From contig NZ_JBHSJJ010000009.1 of the NCBI RefSeq assembly GCF_042652345.1, forward strand, positions 124,001-188,000: a DNA stretch of 64,000 nt, in the 5' to 3' direction. The DNA is from Negadavirga shengliensis. GTDB taxonomy: Bacteria; Bacteroidota; Bacteroidia; Cytophagales; Cyclobacteriaceae. Shown piece by piece: positions 27,005 through 37,018 of this stretch. A model generated the notes under the pieces. It worked only from the letters and a program-made list of their open reading frames with translations. It was not told where the DNA came from and searched no databases. Within the stretch, counting starts at the first letter, position 1; each line of letters starts with the position of its first letter. A program made the position numbers and the translations under genes.

Positions 27005-27213
27005 TTTTTATGCATTTGTTATATTCAATCTGTAAACAGAATAATCATTTGAAAAATCCATGCCAAAAAAATTTCCTCCAAAAAAGACAAACCAAAAATT
27101 CCATTTTGGCCGGCTTTATCTAGACACCCCCTGCAAAAAGGGAAACCTATTCGTCGTGCCAAGCCGTGTAATCAGTGGATAGGTTTTGGGGAGAAGGCGG
27201 CGCGCACGCGTGC

Positions 27214-27231
27214 CCTCCCATCATCGGGAGG
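27214..27231. repeat. Inverted repeat between the TSUP operon and the AsmA gene
   Basis: CCTCCC (27214-27219) pairs with GGGAGG (27226-27231) across a six-base loop. Just before it lies the perfect 8-base palindrome CACGCGTG within a GC-rich run (about 27196-27212). It lies downstream of the AsmA stop codon, so partial termination on the minus strand is possible, but there is no T-tract. Confidence 0.45.
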
Positions 27232-27268
27232 ATAGGGGTGAAATATTATGATTGACTTAGCGGCACCT

Positions 27269-30200
27269 TCAGTTTCTCTCTTTTCCCAGAGAAAACCGGT
27301 AATCATCAGGGGTGCCTCTCACGTTGATATTGAGAAATCTTATCCTGCGGTTATCATCCCGGTATACAATATCATCCACCTGATCAGGGTCCACTTCCTC
27401 TTTGCTTTTTCCTCCAAATAAAGACCTAAACCCTACCTGGGTCACGAGACCCAACGGCACCCTGATAAAATAATCCATGTTCAGATCAAGTCCCTGCTTT
27501 CCCGAAAGTTCTATAAAACCCAAACTGGAATTAATGGTCATATTGGGTATATGCAACACACCTTCTTTCAGGTCAAAAGTATTCTTTAAAGTATCGAAAC
27601 GCACCATGTTCAGGTTTTTGTCTTTGAAATAGGAAGACATTGCCTGGAGAGGGGTGAAGTTAACCAAACTTCCCTGGTAGACGGTCAGGTCCATAAGGGC
27701 CTCGCTTTTCTCCACAATGGGAGTAAGGTCGGGATGGACCAGCAATTTGCTCCTGATGGTTCCGCTTACTTTACCATGGAGATTTTCGTTGATCATCGCA
27801 TCCTGACCGAAATTATCAAATTTCACCATCAACTGGTCGATATCCAGCCGCTCTGCTTCCATGGTGCTGTGAAAATAAATGTGGCTGGAGTCCGATCCAT
27901 TAAAATAGCCTTTCATCCCGAGGCTTCCATCCGCTACCTTAAAGGCCAGCGTATCCATATGGATATAATGGTCTTGGGTAGTCCGGAGGTCAGCTTTTAT
28001 GTCCTCAAGCCAGTAGGTATGATAATTCAGCTTGCCGATGGATGCGATGAAACGCATCTCCGAAAACGGCAGTTCGAAAATATTGAAGGTGTCTGCATGG
28101 GCTACCGGTTCCGTACTTTTGGGATCATAGTTAAGCAAGGCATCTAAATCCAGTGCGGAAGCCCTGAGTTCAAAATGATTGGGCCGGTGACGAAGCAGCG
28201 TGTCCGCTCCCATAAAATAGGCCATGTTGATCCCAAACTCGCTTTGCCCCATTTTTCCTCCGAATTCCTCCACCAGAAGATTGCCGTTTTCCCATTGAAG
28301 CCTTCCTTTGAATTTCTCAAGTTTCATGGGATGCATGTTGAGCTTGGCCTGTAAGTGATCCACCCGCACATCAGCTGACCTGAATACGGTATCATATCGC
28401 AGATCCAGCCGTCCCTTTAATTCCAACTCACTTATCTCTTCGTTTTTATAGTCATCGGGCAGGTAATTTTCCCCTTTATAGGTCAAAAGGTCTTTAACAC
28501 TCAAATGGTCGGAAACCAGTTCGAAATCAAACGAAGAGCTTCCGGTTTTCACCTCATTGAACCACTCGCCATAGTTGGTGACTATTCCAGAAAAATAAAA
28601 ATCACTCTTATCAATTTCTCCGGTAAAATCTTTGACCGTCAATTCATTTTCACTGATGGTCACCCGCGCGTCAAAATCATGGAAGACATGGGGATAATTT
28701 TTCAACTTGGCATAAAAGTCTTCCACCACAAATTCTCCCTTGGGCAGATATTCAAACGTCAACAAATCCTTCGCATTGGCCTCAAAACCCAATTTCATTC
28801 TAAAATCAGTGATGATTTCATCAGTTAATGCCATCATGGCGGAATCATAGGAAAGCAATTGGGGTATATTGATGGTTTTGGATGCCGCTTCAAGGGATAA
28901 CTTCACTTCTTCATCAAAACCATGCAACAGCGCCGGGAAATCACTAAGTGTTCCTTGAAAAGCAAAGTCGGAATCGGCAATGGAAAACGCGAGGCTATCC
29001 ATTCGCACTTGCCCCTTTTCCATTACCGCATGCCCGTTGGCATTGGTGACAGGATGGGGGTAACCGGGAATCAGGAAAGCAAGATTTTTGACGGTCAGTT
29101 CACTGTCCAGACCCTCCTTCAGCCTTGCCAAACTCTGTCCGGGCATTTCCATATCAATCAGCTCATCAAAATCCATATCCAGGGTTACCTGTCCTCTCAA
29201 ACGCTGTAACCCTTCAATCTCGAAAAACTCGCCCAAAAACTCCAGATCCAGATCCGCATGCAGATTGACTTTGATATAAGGGTCCTCAAAATTTCTGATG
29301 ACCAGCTGACCTTGAAAAATCCCTTCCTCAGGCTTGGCGTGAAAATGCTGAAGCCGCAGCTCCGACGTTTTTAGGTTTCTTTCTTTGCCATTGGTAAAGA
29401 ATCCGGCAAAACGCAGATCATCAACCCTTTTTTCAACCGAAGTATTGACAAAATAGGCATCATCACAGCCAAATTCAACGGCCACCGAAGGGATATGGCC
29501 GTTTCCGGCCTTTCCTTTTATGGTTCCCAAAAAATAAATCTGCCCCTCATTTTTATAACGCCGCAATGTTTCTGCCACCTCTTTAGGAGCAAAGGCAGCA
29601 AATACGTTAAAATCGGGCTTTTCCCCGTACAGCTTCAGATCTGTGTGCAGGTCGTCATCTATATCCACTGTCCCCTCCACCGTAAACAGTGCCTCTTCCA
29701 GTTTTAACCTGGAAGGAAACACGGTCAGCAGCTCCGTCAATTCATTGTAATCCACTTCCATGTCCAGTTCCACATTCTTCCGGGAAAAGAAGGTAGGATG
29801 CTGGTTATGCAGAATGTCCAAAACCAGTTTGGAATATATATCGAAAAACACATGATCCCGGGCAACCCTTATTTTGGATTTGAGCTGATCTATCTGGACT
29901 GAAATATCCTGTAAGGTCACCTGGTCAGAAAAAGACACATCAAATCCGGAAAGAACCAGTTCCTGAAGATCAAATTCAAATTTCTCAACCGTGGGTTCTA
30001 CATTTTCTTCCCCTTGTGACCTGTCCAGGTTCTTTGCCAGCAACAAATTGATATCGCCGTTCTCATATTTGACAACATCTAAATGGCCCTTTTTGATTTT
30101 TATGCTTTTCACATGGTATTGCCCCCTCAATATATCCATGATATCAAAACCGAGGTAAAGGTCAGAAGCCCCGTAGAGCGGTTTGGTATTTTTCTCCTTA

Positions 30201-30427
30201 TTTTCAAAAAACCTCACCCCTTTTAAATCAATGGATATATAAGGAAAATTGGCAAAGGGTGAAATATGGGAAGCATCTATTTCCAGTTCCCCCGCAAACT
30301 GTTCGTTGATGGTTTCCAGGGCCTTTTGGGTGAGCGCATTTTGATTTTTAAATACCCCGAAAATGGCGCCCGCCAAAATCAAAATAGGAATGATTGATAG
30401 GGCAGAAATAACAATCCATTTTTTCAT
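27269..30427 (-). CDS. AsmA-family envelope protein (AsmA-like C-terminal domain)
   Basis: The 1052-residue protein has an N-terminal anchor (WIVISALSIIPILILAGAIFG), then the AsmA start LEIDASHISPFANFPYISIDLKGV and LYLGFDIMDILRGQYHVKSI. The remainder is repetitive beta-strand sequence (LKDFTGEIDKSDFYFSG-type repeats) ending with the AsmA_2 region (IRVPLGLVTQVGFRSLFGG). AsmA, YhdP and TamB relatives form hydrophobic grooves spanning the periplasm and are thought to carry phospholipid to the outer membrane. ATG 30427 (MKKWIVIS) is chosen over 30454 because it starts the anchor. It is a single gene. Length is normal for Bacteroidota members. Confidence 0.9.
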   Translation of the reverse strand: MKKWIVISALSIIPILILAGAIFGVFKNQNALTQKALETINEQFAGELEIDASHISPFANFPYISIDLKGVRFFENKEKNTKPLYGASDLYLGFDIMDILRGQYHVKSIKIKKGHLDVVKYENGDINLLLAKNLDRSQGEENVEPTVEKFEFDLQELVLSGFDVSFSDQVTLQDISVQIDQLKSKIRVARDHVFFDIYSKLVLDILHNQHPTFFSRKNVELDMEVDYNELTELLTVFPSRLKLEEALFTVEGTVDIDDDLHTDLKLYGEKPDFNVFAAFAPKEVAETLRRYKNEGQIYFLGTIKGKAGNGHIPSVAVEFGCDDAYFVNTSVEKRVDDLRFAGFFTNGKERNLKTSELRLQHFHAKPEEGIFQGQLVIRNFEDPYIKVNLHADLDLEFLGEFFEIEGLQRLRGQVTLDMDFDELIDMEMPGQSLARLKEGLDSELTVKNLAFLIPGYPHPVTNANGHAVMEKGQVRMDSLAFSIADSDFAFQGTLSDFPALLHGFDEEVKLSLEAASKTINIPQLLSYDSAMMALTDEIITDFRMKLGFEANAKDLLTFEYLPKGEFVVEDFYAKLKNYPHVFHDFDARVTISENELTVKDFTGEIDKSDFYFSGIVTNYGEWFNEVKTGSSSFDFELVSDHLSVKDLLTYKGENYLPDDYKNEEISELELKGRLDLRYDTVFRSADVRVDHLQAKLNMHPMKLEKFKGRLQWENGNLLVEEFGGKMGQSEFGINMAYFMGADTLLRHRPNHFELRASALDLDALLNYDPKSTEPVAHADTFNIFELPFSEMRFIASIGKLNYHTYWLEDIKADLRTTQDHYIHMDTLAFKVADGSLGMKGYFNGSDSSHIYFHSTMEAERLDIDQLMVKFDNFGQDAMINENLHGKVSGTIRSKLLVHPDLTPIVEKSEALMDLTVYQGSLVNFTPLQAMSSYFKDKNLNMVRFDTLKNTFDLKEGVLHIPNMTINSSLGFIELSGKQGLDLNMDYFIRVPLGLVTQVGFRSLFGGKSKEEVDPDQVDDIVYRDDNRRIRFLNINVRGTPDDYRFSLGKERN

Positions 30428-30559
30428 ACACTTTCGCTTGCTGCTTGAATCCAAAAATGATCACAAACAAATGTAATTTTTAGATTTAATCAAAACCTGG
30501 ATTTTAGAAAAATTAACATGCACTGTCCTTTTGACTTATTTTTGTCATTGTCATTTCTA

Positions 30560-33213
30560 ATGACCTCCTATGGAGTCAGTTTGGTTCATCAGCTCGATTC
30601 CGGGAGCGCCTACCGAATCCACTCCCATTTCTTTGGACGCCATCGAAGAAATCCAGGTGAACATCGCCCCCTATGACGTGACGCAGGGCGGATTCACCGG
30701 AGCGGGGATCAATGCCATCACCCGTTCAGGAGACAATGAGTTCAGGGGATCGGCATTTTACAATACAAGAAACCAAAGTCTCGTGGGTACAAATGCCCGG
30801 GGCACCGGGGTGGTCACTACAGACTTCAATGTAGAGCAATATGGGTTCAGGCTAGGCGGCCCCATCGTCAAAGACAAATTGTTCTTCTTTATAAGTGGGG
30901 AATCCGAACGCAGAAGCGACCCCAACTCGCCTTTTATAGCCAATGCCCCCGGCAGAACAGGTGCCAATGTCACAAGGGTACTGAAGTCGGAGATGGACGA
31001 ACTGCGGGGCTTTATGATCAACAATTTTGGCTATGATCCTGGGTTGTACGAAGATTATAATTTAGCCACGGAATCCGACAAATTTCTGATCAAACGCGAC
31101 TATAACATCAGCACTACCCATAAATTAAGCGCAAGATTCAACACCCTTCTTTCGTCCAGGGAAAGGCCGGTAGCGATAACATCATTGGGGTTTGGGGGAA
31201 GAAACCAAAATCTGTTTTCTTTGAATTTCCCAAACTCCAACTATCTTTTGACTGACAATGTCTACTCCGGAATCATAGAACTCAATTCAAATTTCGGGAA
31301 TAAATTCGCCAATGAACTGAGGGCAGGTGTAACTTCCAACAGGAACTTTATGTCCTGGGGAGGCGGTAATTTTCCGATGATAGATATTCTGGAAGACGGC
31401 AGAAACTATACCTCATTGGGGACAGATCTGCTTTCACCAAACAGGGGGCTGAACTCGGACACTTGGCAATTCCAAAATAATTTTACCGCGTATCTGGACA
31501 AACATGCGATAACGGCAGGGGTTAATTTTGAATACTTCAATTCTGAATACACATTTACCCCCACCTATTTTGGGCAATATGTATACAACTCCCTTGACGA
31601 TTTCTATAGACATGCCTCAGGCGAGGAGGTTGAATTGCAACGGTATCAAAGGCAATATTCAGCCTTAACCGGCGGACAAATTCCCACTGCAGTAATCCAG
31701 GCATATAATCGCCAGTGCTTATCTCCAGGACGAAATCTGCTTTACACCGCAGTTTAAAATGACATTGGGATTGAGATTGGACGTGCCTTTCTACGGGCAA
31801 ACCGCAGAAAGAAACTTGGAAGCTGAAAATCTACATTTTCAAAAGCCCAACGGGGGACCAATCACCATACGTACCGACAGACTGCCTGAACCGCAATTTA
31901 TGTGGAGTCCCAGGATGGGCTTCAACTGGGATGTAGACGGAGAGCGGGGATTCCAGATCAGAGGGGAACCGGTTTGTTTTCCGGGCGGCTTATTTACATC
32001 AATATATCCAACATGGTCAATACCAACGGGGTCTTGCAGGGACAAATCAGGGAAGACAACACCACTGACTTTGCTTTCTCTCCCGATGTGAATGCTTATA
32101 TTCCCGAATCCCCCCGAAAGGGCCGAGACCAATGATCTTGCCTATATCGACCCCGCTTTCGAAACCCGCAGGTATGAAGAAGCAACATAGGGATCGACAA
32201 AGAATTATTTGGTGGAATAGTGGGTACTTTCGAGGGCATCTACACCAGACAGGTACACGATCTTCTGTTTTACGACGCCAACCTAAGGCCACCAGCAAGA
32301 AACATGGCTGGCCCCGACAACCGGCCCTTATACGGTTTTTTTGATAAAGCCAACCGGCTGAATCCCCACATCACCAATAGGGGCTATAGTTATAGCCTGA
32401 CATTCCAGCTACAAAAAACTTCACTAAAGGATTTCATACGATACTGGCTTATAACTATGCCCTCGCAAAAAACATGGTCGACGGCAATACCCAGCATTAC
32501 CTGTCTTACGAAAACATCCATTCTGCAAGGGGAAGTAATTATCCTTATCCGGGGTTTTCTTTGGACGACCGCAGACACAGGATAATAGGATCGGCAAGTT
32601 ATCGAAAAGAGTATGCAAAAAACATGGCAAGTACCGTTTCGCTGTTTTATGAGGCTCAAAACAACGGGTCGCTTCATATGTATACAAGACGGACATCAAC
32701 GGTGATTTGATCGCGGGAAATGACCTGCTGTACGTGCCGACAACCCGGCAGTTAGGGGAAATGCAATTTGAGCCTTTAACGGTTAACGGGACTACCTATT
32801 CTGCGGAAGAGCAAAGGAAAATGTTTGATGAGTACATTAATCAGGATAGCCATTTAAGTTCCAGAAGAGGGATGTACGCGGTAAGAAACGCAGTCCAGCT
32901 CCCCATAGTGGGAAGGGTGGATTTTTCTTTTATGCAGGATTTTTTCATCAATGTGGGCGGAAAAAGGAACACCCTCCAACTTAGAGCAGACATATTCAAC
33001 TTCAGCAATATGATCAATAACAATTGGGGTGTGGGACAGATCATCATCAATGAATCGCCCATAGGGATAGTGGATATGGACCCGGTTACGAATGTGCCCA
33101 CCTACCAGGTCAACCCCATGAGAGAAAATCTGCCATCAAGTTCCTTTACCAGAACCGCCAATATCGGGGATGTATGGCAAATGCAGTTAGGGGTCAGGTA
33201 TATATTCAATTAA
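30560..33213 (+). pseudogene. Decayed Oar-like TonB-dependent receptor
   Basis: The fragments line up as one receptor of the Oar/carboxypeptidase-regulatory type lacking its signal peptide, regulatory domain and first half of the plug (about 200 residues). What remains starts in the plug (ISLDAIEEIQVNIAPYDVTQ, GAGINAITRSGDNEFRGSAF) and ends properly at MQLGVRYIFN. At least six frame changes break it, near 31710, 31970, 32112, 32178, 32412 and 32672. In each case the continuing sequence in another frame restores the family pattern (for example AYLQDE, LFSGRLIYINISNMVN, NIGIDKELFGGIVG and AYNYALAKNMVDG). It lies 130 bases from the divergent AsmA gene, and no intact copy is in the window. Confidence 0.9.
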
Positions 33214-33276
33214 ATGAATTAAACCGAAAAATAATCAATAATCCACCAGCTTTTAATAAATCTGTTCTTACCTATA

Positions 33277-33316
33277 AGAGGCTGTCCGGGAAGTCGGAAC
33301 AGCCTCTTTTTCTTTT
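33277..33316 (+). terminator. Rho-independent terminator
   Basis: AGAGGCTGT (33277-33285) pairs with ACAGCCTCT (33299-33307), then CTTTTTCTTTTTTT-like T-tract follows. It ends the receptor pseudogene transcript and is nearly the same stem as at 87-119. Confidence 0.85.
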
Positions 33317-33476
33317 TTTGCCATTAAAATAGATCTTATTTTGAGTGTAATGTTAATGATTATTCATGCTATTCATTCGGCTTCTGTTATAGAATTTTCC
33401 ATCATTTTTTTTCTGAAACTTACCTATGTGACCACGTTTTTTATAAAGTGGAAGCTAAAAACTAATATACAAGAAA

Positions 33477-33947
33477 TTAGTTGATAAAATAAGACATCCC
33501 TATTTTTATGATAAACTCTCCATTGTTCTGAGGCTGGAATTTAAGTTCTCCGTTTAGACCCAATTCATCCATTAGTTTATACAAAATGCCTCCCCCAATA
33601 TTTAAACTTCCCCTATGATACAAAGGATCATCAAAATCGAATTCCAATCTTCTTCGAAAATTGGCGTAACCTATCAGTCCATAAAGCTGGACAGCCTCTT
33701 CCTGGAAATAATACCTGCCATCTATGTGAAGTTGACTTGCTTTACCTGAAGCAGGCAGTAATATGGAAAAGGAAGGAGCAAATGATATATTGTCTATAGG
33801 AAAATATTCACCCACAAAATTAACCCCCGTTAGCCCCGAGCCCAATCCAAAATCGTGTCCGTACTGGAGACGGTATTGCCCTTGGTATTGAGCCACCGTA
33901 GAAAACGACAAGACCAGAAAACACAGAAATAATATTATATTTTTCAT
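33477..33947 (-). CDS. Small outer-membrane beta-barrel protein
   Basis: The 156-residue product has a signal peptide (MKNIILFLCFLVLSFSTVAQ) and alternating aromatic/polar strands (YRLQYGHDFGLGSG, LHIDGRYYF, QLYGLIGYANF, LNIGGGILYKL) ending IKIGMSYFIN with a near-terminal aromatic, as in eight-stranded barrels of the OmpA-TM/OmpW type. Last gene of the three-gene operon, 23 bases after DUF2490. Ligand and role are unknown. Confidence 0.85.
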   Translation of the reverse strand: MKNIILFLCFLVLSFSTVAQYQGQYRLQYGHDFGLGSGLTGVNFVGEYFPIDNISFAPSFSILLPASGKASQLHIDGRYYFQEEAVQLYGLIGYANFRRRLEFDFDDPLYHRGSLNIGGGILYKLMDELGLNGELKFQPQNNGEFIIKIGMSYFIN

Positions 33948-33970
33948 TTTATAATTCTACTTGAACAGTT

Positions 33971-34810
33971 TTAAAATGAAGGTAAACTCCTAGCGACAGG
34001 TGTTCTACGGCTCCTGAAATCAAGGGTATACATAACGTTCAACCTGACAATGTGCCTGTTGCTATAAGTTCCCGGCACGCCCGTCGGCCCATACGTCCAC
34101 ATATGACCTCCAAAAAACATGAAATTGTTGTAGGTATATCCTATTGCCGTATACACCCTGTTTTCCTCAAATACATCGGTAATATGTTTACCCGTTTCGA
34201 AGAATACTTCATTGGACGGGGCAATAAAAAAGGTGTTATTTTCCATGCGGGGTTTGTTAATAGGAATATAAGCCATTATTTTATACCGGAAGCGGTCGGT
34301 ATATTTATAATCCGCACCAATATCATTGTACCTTTTCCAGCGATGCTCAACTCTGAATTGGTGCAGGATCTTGGCGCCCGCGATGCTCTGGGTAAATAAC
34401 CACTGGTGCCATATCCGGGGTTCTATAGTATAGTTCAAATAAGTAGGGTCTTCCCTGTCCGGAGTATAATTTAGAACCAAAGTAGGGCCAAGGGTGACTT
34501 CAAACTGGTCATTAAACAAATAGGTGAAGCCAAAACGGTTATATATCTGCCCCATACGGCCGACAAAGTCTGACCTGTTATCCATGCTTGCTTTTCTTCT
34601 GTAATGATTTTCCTGGTACCAAAAAAACCTATCCGAGAGACGCAGTTTTACATATAAGCCATTCCAAAGTTCGGTGGTTGGAGCTAGACTAGTTCTACTT
34701 TCCGGAAGATAGGACTCTGAAGAATTATTGTTTCCTCCCGGAGTTTCCTGTCCCGATACCCATGATGATATGAAAAAACAGATGATCGGGAGGATATAAT
34801 ATTTCTCCAT
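33971..34810 (-). CDS. DUF2490 domain outer-membrane protein
   Basis: The 279-residue protein has a signal peptide (YYILPIICFFISSWVSGQ) and the DUF2490 pattern: a strand-rich barrel beginning LWNGLYVKLRLSDRFFWYQE, then FGFTYLFNDQFEVTLGP, the characteristic LHQFRVEHRW, and IAPSNEVFFETG. ATG 34810 starts the signal peptide; ATG 34834 and 34840 in frame add basic residues. It begins 34 bases after the stop of the 655-residue protein. Members are predicted outer-membrane barrels of unknown function, common in Bacteroidota. Confidence 0.88.
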   Translation of the reverse strand: MEKYYILPIICFFISSWVSGQETPGGNNNSSESYLPESRTSLAPTTELWNGLYVKLRLSDRFFWYQENHYRRKASMDNRSDFVGRMGQIYNRFGFTYLFNDQFEVTLGPTLVLNYTPDREDPTYLNYTIEPRIWHQWLFTQSIAGAKILHQFRVEHRWKRYNDIGADYKYTDRFRYKIMAYIPINKPRMENNTFFIAPSNEVFFETGKHITDVFEENRVYTAIGYTYNNFMFFGGHMWTYGPTGVPGTYSNRHIVRLNVMYTLDFRSRRTPVARSLPSF

Positions 34811-34844
34811 TTTGTATTGTTCTTTTAACTTCATGTTCAATTAA

Positions 34845-36812
34845 TTATCCGAGATCAAGAGCGGATTCAATGCGATTCGGGGCGTTTCTTCTTCTGAGTC
34901 TCCTTTCCAAGGACCGGGTGTCCTGATCTCTTAATTCAATCATTCTTTCCTGAAGTTTTTCAATGTTACTGACATGGTCTTTTATTTGGGTATAGTCCTC
35001 TTCCTCCTTGAGCTCACCCACGTAGTGATTGAACAGGCGGACCGCCCCGCTTTCAAATAGCCGTTCCTTGGCCCGCACATCGTACCTTGTATAGGTAAAT
35101 GGATTGAATGTCTCTTCCATATACAATCTGTCAATCTCCAGATTACGGGGATATAATCCCGTTAAGGCGGGAAACCTCTTTTCAAGTTCATCGAGCAGGT
35201 CCAAAAGCAACTCCCCTTTTTCCACCTTCGCTTCAAAAGTGACTTCATTGGCATATTCCTTACTGAAATCATCAAACCGTTCCTCAAGGAAAGTCCTGTA
35301 GATCGCCAGAAACATTTCCTGCTCATCATCGGAAATGGCCTCATGACTGAGGTATAAAGAATCAATCTCATTTTTTCTGGTCAAGATCTGTGCTTCCATG
35401 GCGGTCAATTTGGAACTGACCTCGATTTCATACAACTCCCCGCGCACAAAGCCCGCCAAATCCGCAACAAATTCCTGCTCCTCCAGCAAATAGGCCTCCA
35501 AATCTTCCAACAGCGATTCCTGGCTCCTAAAGCCGGTTTCTCTGGGAAACGGCTTTAGGAGCGTATCGTCATTATAGATATAAGTGATCTCATCTACCCG
35601 GGACATATACTCAATACCGTCTTTGGTAAAATTACCCAAATCATAGTATCTGATCTGCCCGCTTCTGATCAAATCCACAATTTCTGCCACTTGTTCGAGT
35701 TTTCTGACCCGGTCGTCGAAATAAGCGTGTGAAAAAGCCAATGAGTCATTTTTGTTTCTGTTTAAGGACAGGGAATTCATCTCACTGAAACGGACCACAG
35801 TGTCCCTTAGCTGGTCAAAAAGTATGGGGATTTGCACCAAACGCTCCTGATCTTCCTTAGAAAATTCAAATTCAAACCGCTTGGTATAAAAAGGGTAAAC
35901 CAAAATCTCACCCCCCTCCCCAATCGCCTCGTCAAAGCGCAGCAAATTTTTTATAAAGCCTTCCATGAATGCGTTCCCATCCATTTGGATCTGCTGCTGA
36001 AGCGCCCTGCTCCTGTAGCCGTCATTGAAATCCACTCCAAACTTACCTTCGGCCACCTGGAAACCTTCATTCACACCGTCATTCACCTTGTTCAGTTTAT
36101 CAATCGTAGAAAAATAAATCGCTTCATCTAATTTTTGGCCCGTTTCCAGGTTCCTTCGGGTAATACCCAACAGAAAACCGTTTTCATAATTGCGGACTTC
36201 AGATATTAACACAGAATCTACCAGATAAACCAAGGACCACTCGCCATGCATCAATCCGGTTTTATTGATTCTCCCTCTGATAAACTGGGTGTAATTACCC
36301 GAAAAATTACGGTAGTGCAGGTTATCCACTATGTAGCCATTGGTAAACCTGATCTTTTCGGCCCTGGCTTTTGGCTGGACTTTATTTTCGGCAAAAATAT
36401 TTTCGATATAATCCCAAGTCCCGTCCCGTTGACCTTCTTTATAACTTGCCCTGATCTCCACTTCCTCACTTTCTAAGGTGGATTGGACCTTGAAATCCAC
36501 CACATCCTCTAAATGCACTTTATGTCTTTCCCGATCAAATAACCAATTTCCATTCTTCAGATTATTTTTGTAGCTTCCTCTTGCCTGAAATTTTGTCAGC
36601 AAGGTCTGGTCCAAGGAATCAATTTCTTTGTGGTCAAACCTGAAAAAACCATCCAGAATAATGTTGCCGTCAATACCCTCTTTAAACTCAAAGGTTGCCG
36701 TTCCCGTTTTTCCCTTAAATTCATACTCTCCTTCATACACGGTCTCAGATTGACCAAAAATGAACCCGCATCGTAAAAAAATCACAATCAGCAATAGAAT
36801 ATGTTTTCGCAT
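34845..36812 (-). CDS. Exported MORN-like/coiled-coil protein of unknown function
   Basis: The 655-residue protein opens with a signal peptide (HILLLIVIFLRCGFIFGQ). Residues about 25-230 contain repeats of the MORN or antitoxin-YwqK style, in which an aromatic-glycine strand recurs (KNNLKNGNWLFDRERHK, SYKEGQRDGTWDY, NKTGLMHGEWSLVYL). The rest is charged helix with coiled-coil character and many Glu/Lys/Leu heptads, ending in an arginine-rich stretch (RSLERRLRRRNAPNR). ATG 36812 is chosen because it begins the signal. It is first in the operon with DUF2490 and the small barrel. I do not recognise the overall family. Confidence 0.78.
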   Translation of the reverse strand: MRKHILLLIVIFLRCGFIFGQSETVYEGEYEFKGKTGTATFEFKEGIDGNIILDGFFRFDHKEIDSLDQTLLTKFQARGSYKNNLKNGNWLFDRERHKVHLEDVVDFKVQSTLESEEVEIRASYKEGQRDGTWDYIENIFAENKVQPKARAEKIRFTNGYIVDNLHYRNFSGNYTQFIRGRINKTGLMHGEWSLVYLVDSVLISEVRNYENGFLLGITRRNLETGQKLDEAIYFSTIDKLNKVNDGVNEGFQVAEGKFGVDFNDGYRSRALQQQIQMDGNAFMEGFIKNLLRFDEAIGEGGEILVYPFYTKRFEFEFSKEDQERLVQIPILFDQLRDTVVRFSEMNSLSLNRNKNDSLAFSHAYFDDRVRKLEQVAEIVDLIRSGQIRYYDLGNFTKDGIEYMSRVDEITYIYNDDTLLKPFPRETGFRSQESLLEDLEAYLLEEQEFVADLAGFVRGELYEIEVSSKLTAMEAQILTRKNEIDSLYLSHEAISDDEQEMFLAIYRTFLEERFDDFSKEYANEVTFEAKVEKGELLLDLLDELEKRFPALTGLYPRNLEIDRLYMEETFNPFTYTRYDVRAKERLFESGAVRLFNHYVGELKEEEDYTQIKDHVSNIEKLQERMIELRDQDTRSLERRLRRRNAPNRIESALDLG

Positions 36813-36975
36813 AAAACGCTCTGTTAATATAATCACCTGCAACTAATGTAGATTTGGTTCTACTTAAATAACTGATTTTAACAAAAAAAGGTTAACTTGA
36901 TGAATGACAAGTGATTACAAACATCCCATCAAATTACCTCTTAAATTTTCCATTTCTTTTATGACAAAAAGCAAA

Positions 36976-36997
36976 TAAAAAAGGGGACTAGATCCCC
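36976..36997 (-). terminator. Terminator downstream of speA
   Basis: On the minus strand GGGGA (36997-36993) pairs with TCCCC (36987-36983), followed by seven T residues. It lies about 20 bases after the speA stop codon. Confidence 0.8.
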
Positions 36998-37018
36998 ATT
37001 TTAATATTCCTGCCGCAA

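Noticed and set aside
30570..31757. Independent 395-residue receptor protein
   Set aside because: It lacks a signal peptide and barrel end, and its sequence continues in other frames, so it is part of the pseudogene.
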